Notes under the pieces: generated by a model
What the model was told of the DNA's origin: nothing
What the model saw: the letters and a program-made list of their open reading frames with translations, nothing else
The model's database searches: none
NCBI RefSeq assembly: GCF_015277675.1
Contig: NZ_JADHEC010000001.1
Location: 151,821 to 215,820 of the forward strand
Length of the DNA: 64,000 nucleotides
Direction: 5' to 3'
Source of the DNA: Flavobacterium soyangense
GTDB taxonomy: Bacteria; Bacteroidota; Bacteroidia; Flavobacteriales; Flavobacteriaceae
Translations under genes and position numbers: made by a program
Part shown: positions 1 to 9,006 of the stretch, one piece after another
Numbering within the stretch: position 1 is the stretch's first letter
How the letters are laid out: every line of letters begins with the position of its first letter

Positions 1-1005
1 GCAGCCACTATTCATCGTGAACATCACGATCCTAATGTGGTGCAGGTATCCACTTTATTGTCAATTAAAACGGGTGGTTGTTCAGAAGATTGTGGCTATT
101 GTCCGCAAGCAAAAAGATATCATACGTCTATCAAGACGAATGATTTAATGACCGTAAGCGAAGTCAAAGAGCAAGCTGAACAAGCAAAATTAAGCGGTTC
201 ATCACGTGTTTGTATGGGTGCTGCATGGAGAAATGTGAAAGATGGTGCCGAATTTGACCAAGTGCTCGAAATGGTTCGTACCATCAATAAAATGGATATG
301 GAAGTGTGCTGTACCCTTGGTATGATTACCGAAAACCAAGCACAACGATTGGCCGAAGCCGGTTTGTATGCCTACAACCACAATATTGACACTTCCGAAG
401 AATATTATAAAGAAGTTATTTCGACTCGTGGATTTGAAGACCGCTTGGAAACCATTAATAATGTTCGGAAAACAAACATTACCGTTTGCAGTGGCGGAAT
501 CATAGGAATGGGCGAAAGTATTGAAGACCGTGCCGGAATGCTAGTGGCGCTTTCTACATTAGACCCACAACCCGAATCTGTGCCAATTAATGCCCTAGTT
601 CCAGTTGAAGGAACTCCACTTGAGGGTGAAAAACCAGTAGAAATCTGGGAAATGATTCGAATGGTGGCCACAACCAGAATTGTGATGCCTGAAACTCAAG
701 TAAGATTATCGGCAGGAAGAGTAAATATGAGTCGAGAAGGTCAAGCGATGTGCTTTTTGGCAGGAGCCAACTCTATTTTTTCAGGCGATAAATTGCTTAC
801 AACTCCCAATAATGACGTAAACGAAGACATGAAAATGTTCGAAATTTTAGGCTTAAAAAACCAACAACCTTTTGCCAAGGTTTACCAACGTGAAACCGTT
901 GAAGCTGTTGATTCTAAATTTGCTCCGCTTGGCGAAAAACCAAAATGGTCACGACCAGGACACACAATTGAAAGAAATGTAGAAGCAACAGTTAAAGGAA
1001 AATAA
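1..1005 (+). CDS. bioB: Biotin synthase BioB, 5' end outside window
   Basis: Radical SAM enzyme that inserts sulfur into dethiobiotin, the last step of biotin synthesis. The reading frame is open from base 1, so the true start lies upstream; about 334 residues are visible against roughly 360 in the family, so about 25-30 are missing. The CxxxCxxC cluster motif (CSEDCGYC) is at bases 79-102. Downstream motifs such as YNHNIDT and RLSAGR, whose Arg is a 2Fe-2S ligand region, are intact. An internal GTG at base 37 is not the start. The gene is followed by a strong hairpin shared with the converging gene. It lies on the opposite strand and 8 kb away from the other bio genes. Confidence 0.97.
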   Translation, partial: AATIHREHHDPNVVQVSTLLSIKTGGCSEDCGYCPQAKRYHTSIKTNDLMTVSEVKEQAEQAKLSGSSRVCMGAAWRNVKDGAEFDQVLEMVRTINKMDMEVCCTLGMITENQAQRLAEAGLYAYNHNIDTSEEYYKEVISTRGFEDRLETINNVRKTNITVCSGGIIGMGESIEDRAGMLVALSTLDPQPESVPINALVPVEGTPLEGEKPVEIWEMIRMVATTRIVMPETQVRLSAGRVNMSREGQAMCFLAGANSIFSGDKLLTTPNNDVNEDMKMFEILGLKNQQPFAKVYQRETVEAVDSKFAPLGEKPKWSRPGHTIERNVEATVKGK

Positions 1006-1024
1006 AATAATAATTCATTCATAA

Positions 1025-1059
1025 AAAACCTCATTCACAATCCTTGTGAATGAGGTTTT
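1025..1059. terminator. Bidirectional terminator between bioB and the T9SS gene
   Basis: Perfect 16-bp stem (arm AAAACCTCATTCACAA) with a 3-base loop. A T-run follows on the plus strand and an A-run precedes it, so it can end both bioB and the converging minus-strand gene. Confidence 0.9.
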
Positions 1060-1102
1060 GTTTTTATCATCACTTCGACAAAGTCAGCTTGATATTCCCA
1101 TA

Positions 1103-4060
1103 TTAATTAACGATAATTTTTTTGCTGCTTTCGCCTATCGTTGTGTTTACTTTTACAATATAAATTCCTGAATTTATACTTTTTATTGGAATCTGGATAT
1201 TCGTTTGCTCGCTGTCTTTAACATCCCAATTCGAAATCTTCTGACCTGTTATATTGTAAAGTGCAACCGAATTTACTGTTGAATCCATGACATTGTTGTG
1301 AATGATTAAGGTTTTATAATTGTTGGAATATAACACTAAAATACCATCCTCTTTATCTGTAGCATCTACACCTAAAGTTTTGCTTGTATTGGTATACTTC
1401 AGCACAAAACGATCATTGAATGTACCTGCAACAGTACTGAACTTGTAATCCCCATTTTTTAAATCAGTGACGGTATTTGTCAACTTGTCTTCAATAAACA
1501 CCGCCTGATTGGTTAATACGCCATCAATTTGATCAATATTGACAGTATAATCGCCATCACTACTCGATCTAAATCCTAGAGGGATCGTATCATTTTCATC
1601 AAATGGCAAAGCACGTCCTTGTATTACGAGATTACTATCTCCATTAACACTATAGAAATCAGCCCCATCAAGAGAATCATAACTATCCGCATCATAGGTA
1701 GTTTCATAATCATTAGTAGCGCCAGTGATGTAGCCTATCAACGTTTGTTTGAAAACTCCTTGTTCATTCGATAAGTTCAACCAAACACGGCTTTTCTCTA
1801 TGGCGTTGGCATTTTTAGCTTTAGGGTTTCCTTTAGTTTTAAAAAATTGGGGGTTTAACCCTAATACTCCATTTCCAACACGCATACTATTGTCAAATAC
1901 AATTTTTGTATCAGTAATTGAATTTGTATTACTCCCCACAAAAAATCCTTGCCCTGCTGCAATATATCCATTAGGAATATTTGCATTAAAAAACAGATTA
2001 CTATTTCCTGAAGTACTGGCAAGCCCTTTTGCCCCTTTTGTTGTTCCTGTTCCTCCAGTTAAGTTATAGGTAGCATAATCATCGTATGAATATTGGCCTT
2101 TAACTGGGTCTGTATTGTGCGTCCAGAAATAAAGTGATCCATCTAAAACTCCGGTATTTGCAGATATAAATAAATCAGCATCTATGGCAGAAGGATAAGG
2201 ATTACCTATAAGGTAGCTTTTATTAATTTTCACACCAGTTATGGAGACAGAACCATTATTTGGTGTTCCAGTAAAAGAACCATAAAAAGTTGAATTACTT
2301 ATGTTTTGAGGCCCATAAATGGAATAGCCTTTTCCTTTAACCATACTATTCGATGGAAGTTCTGTTGTCCAAGCGTCTAAATCAGCATCAAAGGAGTAAA
2401 ATTTATTTTGACTTTGAGGCGAAAATGTTGAAAGTATCTCACTTGAAACTGGCGAAGACCAATATGTATAGTCTGTATTGTGAATTGCAGAAACCGTTCT
2501 ATTATAAATTATATTACCAGAATTTGCTACCGGTGGAGTATTATTTTTTTGAACTAAACTGCCTGATTTGCTGATAGGATTAGATGCGCTAACCGTAGCA
2601 GAAGAATCGAAAGTCAAAGTTCCTGTGCCTAAAACAGCAACTTGATTATAAATCGTTAAAGTGTTTGATGGACTAATAATGACTTTTACTCCTGAATTCA
2701 CCTGGCAAGTACAACCTGAAACATCTGTATTTGATGTGTAATTTCCATTAAAAATAATATTTTGATCAATTGTAGGAACTGCTAGAGTTGACCACTGAGA
2801 ACCATTCCAGGTATTGGTAACCAATGGAGATATTATTACACTGCCAGAAGCTGCTGATGTACATCCTGCAGCATTGGTAACTTTAAAATTATAGGTCCCC
2901 GCTGCAAGACCTGAAATAGTCTTACTTGTTGTATTCCCTGTAACTCCTCCTGGATTTATTGTCCAACTTCCGGATGGTAAACCACTTAAAACAACACTTC
3001 CTGTAGGTGATGCACAAGTAGTGGGCTGTGTAATAGCCCCCACATCCGGAGCGTTTATTGCCGAAGTTACCGTTAATGAACCTGAATTTCCTGTTTTAGA
3101 ACAGCCCTTAGTTATTATAGCCCTGTATTGATTACTGTTTACCGAACTACTACTTATAACAGTTAGTGTGGCTGTGGTTACTCCAGAATAAATAGCATCA
3201 TTTGATAAAGTTTTCCAATCACTAGTGCCAACTTTAACCTGCCATTGATATCCAGGAGAAGTTGCCGAAGTAGTCGCTGTAAAAACTGCGCTTGATCCAG
3301 AACAAATAGAAACACTTGCAATATCACCAACCGTAAATGTACAAGTTGAGTATATTACTGAATTAATTAAATCTATTAAAGCCTGAGATTCTGTAGGGTA
3401 AGAAGGAAAAAGACCTACATTAACATTGTTATCAATTGAACTCGGCGAAATAGTAACTGTTGCAATAGGATTTACTGCATATATTTGCCCTGTTCCAGTC
3501 CCTCCTGTAAGATCGAATGTTCCTAAAATATCACCCCCAACAATTACATTACCGTTGTTTTGTAATTTAGAAGTAGACTTAGTAGTATCTAAGTTACCCG
3601 TTATTATCACATCACTTTTCCATAAATCACTAGCGCCGTTATTAATATAATTACCGTAAACTATTAGAGTGGAATGATCATTACTTGTTGAACCTGAACC
3701 ACCCATTGTAAAGGTTCCGCCTACGGTAAAACTCCCAGCAGCAGTAGCACTTCCAATTGTAAAAACTATTTTGTCATTTTCAATTAAAGTTCCAATAACA
3801 TTCACACTTTGAACTGTTGCATTTACATCAACATTTACAGTATTGTTGATTGTCACATTATCTAGAGATGATGGAACAACTCCTCCATTCCAAGTAGAAG
3901 CGGAAGACCAATTACCAGAAACTCTACTGCTGATATTTGCTGCATTACCAGCATTAACAAACAAACAAACAAACAAAACCATCAATAACAAGGGAATTGT
4001 CATTGATGGTTTTAATGATACTGCAAAATTTCTTTCAGAATTTAAGTAGGATTTTTTCAT
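1103..4060 (-). CDS. T9SS-secreted surface protein with SprB-like repeat and type A sorting domain (paralog A)
   Basis: Predicted large secreted or cell-surface protein of 985 residues; substrate or partner unknown. I start it at 4060 (MKKSYLNSERN), which gives a basic N-region, a hydrophobic stretch (IPLLLMVLFVCLFV) and a likely cleavage after GNA; the upstream ATG at 4114 gives a poorer signal. An ASTW-type N-terminal region is followed by a SprB-like repeat (GLPSGSWTI, AAGTYNFKVTNAAGC), a long conserved module shared with the neighbouring paralog (NPYPSAIDAD, LPFDENDTIPLGFR, GTFNDRFVLKYTN), and a C-terminal type A sorting domain ending in GIYIVKVNT and KKIIVN. T9SS exports such proteins through the outer membrane in this phylum. 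The signal-peptide codons contain an ACAA tetranucleotide tract, described separately. Confidence 0.85.
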   Translation of the reverse strand: MKKSYLNSERNFAVSLKPSMTIPLLLMVLFVCLFVNAGNAANISSRVSGNWSSASTWNGGVVPSSLDNVTINNTVNVDVNATVQSVNVIGTLIENDKIVFTIGSATAAGSFTVGGTFTMGGSGSTSNDHSTLIVYGNYINNGASDLWKSDVIITGNLDTTKSTSKLQNNGNVIVGGDILGTFDLTGGTGTGQIYAVNPIATVTISPSSIDNNVNVGLFPSYPTESQALIDLINSVIYSTCTFTVGDIASVSICSGSSAVFTATTSATSPGYQWQVKVGTSDWKTLSNDAIYSGVTTATLTVISSSSVNSNQYRAIITKGCSKTGNSGSLTVTSAINAPDVGAITQPTTCASPTGSVVLSGLPSGSWTINPGGVTGNTTSKTISGLAAGTYNFKVTNAAGCTSAASGSVIISPLVTNTWNGSQWSTLAVPTIDQNIIFNGNYTSNTDVSGCTCQVNSGVKVIISPSNTLTIYNQVAVLGTGTLTFDSSATVSASNPISKSGSLVQKNNTPPVANSGNIIYNRTVSAIHNTDYTYWSSPVSSEILSTFSPQSQNKFYSFDADLDAWTTELPSNSMVKGKGYSIYGPQNISNSTFYGSFTGTPNNGSVSITGVKINKSYLIGNPYPSAIDADLFISANTGVLDGSLYFWTHNTDPVKGQYSYDDYATYNLTGGTGTTKGAKGLASTSGNSNLFFNANIPNGYIAAGQGFFVGSNTNSITDTKIVFDNSMRVGNGVLGLNPQFFKTKGNPKAKNANAIEKSRVWLNLSNEQGVFKQTLIGYITGATNDYETTYDADSYDSLDGADFYSVNGDSNLVIQGRALPFDENDTIPLGFRSSSDGDYTVNIDQIDGVLTNQAVFIEDKLTNTVTDLKNGDYKFSTVAGTFNDRFVLKYTNTSKTLGVDATDKEDGILVLYSNNYKTLIIHNNVMDSTVNSVALYNITGQKISNWDVKDSEQTNIQIPIKSINSGIYIVKVNTTIGESSKKIIVN
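3957..3976. repeat. Tetranucleotide repeat (ACAA)x5 in signal-peptide codons
   Basis: Five perfect ACAA units on the plus strand, TTGT on the coding strand, encode the hydrophobic core (LFVCLFV) of the T9SS protein's signal peptide. Because four is not a multiple of three, gain or loss of one unit would shift the frame. Confidence 0.9.
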
Positions 4061-4748
4061 AAGATATGTTTTTTCTTTTGATTTGAATAAAAAAAGGGGT
4101 GATTCCTTATTCAAAAACTAATGCTTTTTGTTTTGTTAATTTTGAACATAAGACTGTGTAATCCGTATTCAAAATTTATTTTTAATTTAAGTCTTTCAGG
4201 ACTGGTTAGATGTCTTTTTAATCTGGATGGACAACAACATCTTTTTTTAAAGCCAAAACCAAGTTTGAAGGGCGAAAGTAAATACAAAGTAAAAGACACA
4301 AAAATAATTTTGCTTAAATGCCTATAAACTCGTCATATAAAACCTTTTTACCTTTAAAACAACCTCTTAATGAAGCTATTGGGATTAAATAACAAAATTC
4401 TTTATTCAAATTAATCATTCGATTCTAGGTCAATAAACTTTGACACCAACTATTTCATAATTATGCACTCGGGTTATGAAATTATTTATTTACAAATAAA
4501 AATAGATTTCTTTTTTTTTGAAAATATTGGCTTTAATTCAACATACCATTCTTAATTCCCGAGTAACAAATATAAAAAATAAATCCGATAAAACGACATA
4601 TTTATACGATTAAATGCACTATTTGCGGTTAAAGTAAGTTTTTTTGTACGTTTTCGTCGATTGTTATAAGTGTAAAACAAAAAAAACCACCACTTAATTA
4701 GTAAAATTTAAGTGGTGGCTTTTATCAAAAAATTATTTTTAGTTGGTA
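4061..4748. other. AT-rich intergenic region between the two T9SS genes
   Basis: About 690 bases with no convincing gene; short open frames here have no recognisable features. It holds the hairpin terminator of the upstream paralog (4687-4718). On the minus strand TATTTTTG near 4300 matches a Bacteroidota -7 box for the downstream gene, but I see no matching TTG at the right spacing. Confidence 0.5.
4687..4718 (-). terminator. Hairpin terminator after T9SS paralog B
   Basis: Arms CCACCACTTAA and TTAAGTGGTGG pair perfectly over 11 bp. On the minus strand the hairpin is followed by a T-run (A-run at 4678-4686 on the plus strand). It lies about 30 bases beyond the stop of the gene ending at 4749. 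Confidence 0.85.
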
Positions 4749-7496
4749 TTAAAAAATAATTTTATCAGTTACTGTTGTACCGTTTTGCAAAACCGTTTTT
4801 ACAATCAAAGTTTGACGACTTGACACTAGATTAGCTATTGACAATTCGCTGCTGTTTACCTTGTCTTTTTGATAGATTTGTTTTCCTGACAAGTCATAAA
4901 TTGCAACCTTGTCAATAGTTTCAGCAAAGGAATTGATTTTTAGTTGTTTGTTTTTGTTCGAGACCAATACCTTATTTGCTTGTGTATCAAAATTCGTTGT
5001 GCCTAATGTTTTATTGTTATACTTCAGCACAAAACGATCATTAAATGTTCCTGCTACCGTGTTAAAAGTATAGTTCCCGTTTTTTAAATCAAAAATGGTA
5101 TTAGTCAACTTATCTTCAATAAACACCGCTTTATTGGTAAGCGAACCATCTACTTGGTCAATGTTGATAGTAAAAGCACCATTAATTGTGGTACGATAAC
5201 CTAGAGGCACTTCGTCATTTTCATCAAACGGTAAAGCACGCCCTTGAATCGTTAAATTCTTGTCTTGGTTCACGCTATAAAAGTCTACAAATTCATTGCC
5301 ATCAAAACTCTCGCCATCAAAACGATCATCGTAGCCATTAGTGGCATCAGTTATATAACCTACTAAAGTTTGCTTGAAAGCCCCTTGAGTATTTGTTAAA
5401 TTTAACCAAATGCGATTTTTTTCTATAGCATTCTTAGTTATTGTTTTAGGGTTTCTCGATTTGAAAAACTGTTGATTAATCCCTGACAAATCTGTCATTG
5501 CGACTCCACTGGCTACACGCATTGCATTTGTAAAGTTAATAGTTCCCGTGGCTTTGGCTGTTGCAAAAAATCCTTGACCAGCAGATATATAACCATTTGG
5601 TTTTGCTCCACCACTTGGAGCATAACCTCCACCTCCTGGATCTGGATAAGGTTTACCTGTTGCAAGGTCAATGTCACGTTGAGTTGCTGCAACACCTCCA
5701 GTGGCATTATAAGTGGCATAATCATCACGCGAATAGGCATAAACCCCAGTTCCTGGATTTGAAACACCTATCCCAATTTTCGTTTTGTGCGTCCAGAAAT
5801 AAAGTGTTCCACTCAAAACACCAGCATTATCTTTCAAAAAGGTTTCTGCGTCTAAAGCAGATGGATATGGATTTCCTAATAAATATGAAACTCCAAAATT
5901 AGGATCAGTTGAAGGCAAACTAAAATTACTATTGTATGGAACTGGTAGTGTAACATCCCCATTATTTGGAACGCCTGTAAAAGTTGCAGTATATGGCGCT
6001 CCTGGAATTATTCCTATACCAGGTTCTGGTCCACGAACAATATAACCTTTTCCAGGCGACATAACCGTTGATACTGATTCTTGTTGCCAATTTTCCCCTA
6101 TTTCTGTGGGATTATACGAATAATATTTATCCGAAATTGTTTTGTTCCGAGATACACCTCCTAAAGTAAAATCTTTCACAGGCGATGACCAATAGATGTA
6201 ATCAGTGTTAATAATACCGGTATTTGTAGTTCTAACGTAATCAATATTCCCTGAATTTAAAACATTATTTGTTTGTACTAAACTTGCGTTGTTAAAAAAG
6301 GTCATATCGCCAAAACCTGGTGTGTCAACTTTCAATCCGTTAGTTAAAGTTAAAGTGTGCCCAGCATTTATATTAACACTTACCCCCGCATTTACTGTGC
6401 AAGAACAAGCAGACAGGTTTATGCCCACCAAATTTAATGAAGAATTATAATTTCCGGCAAAAACAATATCTTCTGAAATTACTGGCTGTGTGCCATTTGA
6501 CCAAGAACCAACTCCTGATATAACATTCCAAGTATTTGTAGGTTTTTTTATTAAAACACTTGTAGCATTAGAAATACAACCTGATGAATTTTTTGCTGTT
6601 ACGCTATATGCTCCAGGAGAAAGCGAAGTAAAAACTCCTGAGGTGTTTGTATAAGTTAATCCATTTATACTATATTTCATTCCAGAACCTGTTGGTGCAG
6701 AAACAGTTATTGTCCCTGTTGATAATGTACAAGTAGGCTGTGCTGTTGCGCTTGCTACTGTTGGAGTTGTAGTCATAGAAGGATTAACAACAACAGTTGT
6801 TTCTGCAATCATCACAAAAGGCACGTCAGGATTAGGGCGAGTATCAATAATTGAACTTTTCATTTTTATTTGATAAATACCCCCACCTGTAGCAATTAAG
6901 CTATAATTTGGACTGCTTATGAAAGGTGTAGCTGATAGCCCTGGTCCAGACCAGGAATAAGTATATGGCCCTCCATTTGGAGGAGGTGTTGCAGTAAGAT
7001 TTATGGCATTCCCCACGCAAACAGGAGAATTTGATGTTGCTAAACCTGTTCCGCCTAAATTTGATAAAGTAGTAAAATCAACATCGGCGGAAGCACCACC
7101 ATTACAACTTGCAACTAAGTTTTCCCCAATATATATACGTTCAGATGCATTACAACTACCTCCAATAAGTATACCTCCATTTTCAATAATTACTGAAGAT
7201 CCTTCCGAAAGTCTCAAAGAATTATTCCCTGCAGAAAAATCTAGAGATGATCCACTCCTAACAATTATCTGAACGGGACCTAATCCACAAGTTGTTAAAT
7301 CTAATTGAGCATTCATTACCAAAGTACAATACGGTAGTGAACCATTTCCAATACTAATTACATTGTTGCCAGAAAATGTCGTACAAGTCAAATTACTTGC
7401 GTTTTTATTTGTAGTAATTGTGTATGTTTGTGCATTAACTTTTCCATAAAAAGCAAACACTAACAACAAAACCGTAAGAAGTACTTTTTTAACCAT
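4749..7496 (-). CDS. T9SS-secreted surface protein with SprB-like repeat and type A sorting domain (paralog B)
   Basis: Secreted protein of 915 residues with a clear signal peptide (MVKKVLLTVLLLVFAFYG, cleavage after VNA). The middle carries a PKD/Ig-like portion (YTYSWSGPG) and a SprB-like repeat (QPTCTLSTGTITV, SPGAYSVTAKNSSGC). Roughly the last 480 residues parallel the neighbouring paralog block by block (SSPVKDFTLGG, LLGNPYPSALDAE, LYFWTHKT, LPFDENDEVPLGYR, GTFNDRFVLKY). The C-terminus is a sorting domain (VAIYDLSGKQIYQ to TVTDKIIF). The two genes are in tandem on the same strand and look like a duplication with divergent N-terminal halves. The function is unknown; an adhesin-like role is only an inference. 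Confidence 0.85.
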   Translation of the reverse strand: MVKKVLLTVLLLVFAFYGKVNAQTYTITTNKNASNLTCTTFSGNNVISIGNGSLPYCTLVMNAQLDLTTCGLGPVQIIVRSGSSLDFSAGNNSLRLSEGSSVIIENGGILIGGSCNASERIYIGENLVASCNGGASADVDFTTLSNLGGTGLATSNSPVCVGNAINLTATPPPNGGPYTYSWSGPGLSATPFISSPNYSLIATGGGIYQIKMKSSIIDTRPNPDVPFVMIAETTVVVNPSMTTTPTVASATAQPTCTLSTGTITVSAPTGSGMKYSINGLTYTNTSGVFTSLSPGAYSVTAKNSSGCISNATSVLIKKPTNTWNVISGVGSWSNGTQPVISEDIVFAGNYNSSLNLVGINLSACSCTVNAGVSVNINAGHTLTLTNGLKVDTPGFGDMTFFNNASLVQTNNVLNSGNIDYVRTTNTGIINTDYIYWSSPVKDFTLGGVSRNKTISDKYYSYNPTEIGENWQQESVSTVMSPGKGYIVRGPEPGIGIIPGAPYTATFTGVPNNGDVTLPVPYNSNFSLPSTDPNFGVSYLLGNPYPSALDAETFLKDNAGVLSGTLYFWTHKTKIGIGVSNPGTGVYAYSRDDYATYNATGGVAATQRDIDLATGKPYPDPGGGGYAPSGGAKPNGYISAGQGFFATAKATGTINFTNAMRVASGVAMTDLSGINQQFFKSRNPKTITKNAIEKNRIWLNLTNTQGAFKQTLVGYITDATNGYDDRFDGESFDGNEFVDFYSVNQDKNLTIQGRALPFDENDEVPLGYRTTINGAFTINIDQVDGSLTNKAVFIEDKLTNTIFDLKNGNYTFNTVAGTFNDRFVLKYNNKTLGTTNFDTQANKVLVSNKNKQLKINSFAETIDKVAIYDLSGKQIYQKDKVNSSELSIANLVSSRQTLIVKTVLQNGTTVTDKIIF

Positions 7497-7859
7497 AACC
7501 CTATATCTTTTATTCTTTTAAAATCTATTTAAAACCTACTTAATTTAAAAATAAAACGTAGGTTGAGTGCAAAGCAACCACAACTTATTAATAGCTCAAA
7601 ATTTTTTCGTTTAAATGCTATTATATCAGTTATACTGCAGTCTGATAAAGACAAAAAAATGCTTTTTTTTGAAAATTCCTAAAAAAGGTTTTCAAATTAT
7701 TAAATATCTGATTGCTACTATAATTACGAGGTCAAATAACACTTCTTTCTTATTGGATAATTCATAAACAAAATTGTCTATTTTTGTCCCTTTGAGAAAA
7801 GCAATAGGAAGATCAAAACACTTAATATTATTCCTAATTAATGAAATAACTCCCAACCC
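7497..7859. other. Intergenic region between paralog B and recX
   Basis: About 360 bases between divergent genes with no supported gene. It holds the recX promoter candidate (7753-7786) and, presumably, the promoter of the minus-strand T9SS gene, for which I found no clear box. Confidence 0.5.
7753..7786 (+). promoter_or_regulatory. Candidate recX promoter
   Basis: TTG at 7753-7755, a 23-base spacer, then TATTTTTG at 7779-7786. This fits the Bacteroidota consensus TTG-N(17-23)-TAnnTTTG at the long-spacer limit. The leader to the recX ATG would be about 65 bases. Confidence 0.5.
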
Positions 7860-8348
7860 ATGAAAGACGTTTTCTCCATAAAAGAAGCCATTCAAAAGAT
7901 AGAATATTTTTGTTCCTATCAAGAACGTTGTCACGAGGAAGTGGTTACCAAATTACGCTCAATGAAAATGGATTCAGAAGAAATAGATACCATTATGGTA
8001 CATCTTATTGCTTCTAATTTTCTTAGCGAAGAGCGTTTTGCCCGTAGTTTTGCCAGAGGGAAACACCGCATCAAACATTGGGGAAAAATCAGAATTATTA
8101 ATGAATTGAAATATAAAAACATTTCTCAAACGCTAATCAATACTGCACTCAAGGAAATTACTCCCGAGGAATATTTGGAAACATTTCACTCATTGTCGGA
8201 ACGGCATTGGGAATCCATCAGAGAGACAAACGCATTAAAAAAACGAAAGAAGTTTTGTGATTATATGCTTCGCCGCGGTTTTGAAAGCAATCTGGTTTAT
8301 GATAAAGTGAAAGAATTGGAAGGGATGGCACACGGACAATACGGATGA
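7860..8348 (+). CDS. recX: RecX family regulatory protein
   Basis: Small helical protein of 162 residues that in characterised bacteria binds RecA filaments and limits recombination. The three-helix repeats are recognisable: an N-terminal segment with CSYQERCHEEVVTKLR, then LIASNFLSEERFARSFARGKH, then a C-terminal KRKKFCDYMLRRGFESNLVY. The gene stands alone. Its last seven codons (MAHGQYG) and stop lie inside the first unit of the 84-bp tandem repeat, so the natural C-terminus has been replaced or extended by repeat DNA; the family's last helix appears complete before that point. Confidence 0.88.
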   Translation: MKDVFSIKEAIQKIEYFCSYQERCHEEVVTKLRSMKMDSEEIDTIMVHLIASNFLSEERFARSFARGKHRIKHWGKIRIINELKYKNISQTLINTALKEITPEEYLETFHSLSERHWESIRETNALKKRKKFCDYMLRRGFESNLVYDKVKELEGMAHGQYG

Positions 8349-8911
8349 AACGGATTGTCACGGATTTTTATATTTTAACCCTATAAGAGATATAAGGTCA
8401 TTTAAGTGATGGCACACGGACAGAACAGATAAAACGGATTGTCACGGATTTTTATATTTTAACCCTATAAGAGATATAAGGTCATTTAAGTGATGGCACA
8501 CGGACAAAACGGATAAAACGGATTGTCACGGATTTTTATATTTTAACCCTATAAGAGATATAAGGTCATTTAAGTGATGGCACACGGACAGAACGGACAG
8601 AACGGATTGTCACGGATTTTTATATTTTAACCCTATAAGAGATATAAGGTCATTTAAGTGATGGCACACGGACAGAACGGATAAAACGGATTGTCACGGA
8701 TTTTTATATTTTAACCCTATAAGAGATATAAGGTCATTTAAGTGATGGCACACGGACAAAACGGATAAAACGGATTGTCACGGATTTTTATATTTTAACC
8801 CTATAAGAGATATAAGGTCATTTAAGGGATGGCAAACGGACAAAACGGATAAAACGGATTGTCACGGATTTTTATATTTTAACCCTATAAGAGATATAAG
8901 GTCATTTAAGT
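8324..8911. repeat. Seven tandem 84-bp repeats downstream of recX
   Basis: Units start at 8324, 8408, 8492, 8576, 8660, 8744 and 8828, each 84 bp and nearly identical. Each begins with GATGGCACACGGACA, continues with ACGGATTGTCACGGATTT and ends with a segment holding AACCCTATAAGAGATATAAG. The first unit overlaps the 3' end of recX. Differences are mainly point changes near the start of each unit. CCCTATA and TATAAGG inside the unit can form a short hairpin. Confidence 0.97.
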
Positions 8912-8929
8912 TAGAAAACATTTCAAATT

Positions 8930-8990
8930 ATCTGTGCAAATCCGTTTCATCCGTTTAAACCTGCCTGTCGGCAGACAGGTCTGTGGCTAA
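8930..8990. repeat. Right end of ACGGAT-type element with palindrome
   Basis: AAATCCGTTTCATCCGTTT is an inverted counterpart of the ACGGAT motif in the tandem units. It is followed by a palindromic stretch at 8959-8980 (CCTGTC-GGCA-GACAGG) and GTGGCTAA. The same order, with GTGGGCTA, forms the right end of the GxxExxY element at 12909-12940. Confidence 0.65.
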
Positions 8991-9006
8991 TTTTTTATTA
9001 TCGAAA

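Noticed and set aside
4111..4327. Short open frames on both strands in the gap after the T9SS gene
   Set aside because: They mirror each other, are Cys/Lys-rich without domain features and overlap the likely promoter region.
5513..5902. Gln/Leu/His-rich frames opposite and inside T9SS paralog B
   Set aside because: Shadow frames of the real gene; their composition is an artefact of its Gly/Asn/Pro codons.
7692..7934. 80-codon minus-strand frame before recX
   Set aside because: It overlaps the recX start and promoter candidate and shows no family-like features.
8324..8911. CRISPR array
   Set aside because: Units are contiguous 84-bp tandem copies with no unique spacers and no cas genes nearby.
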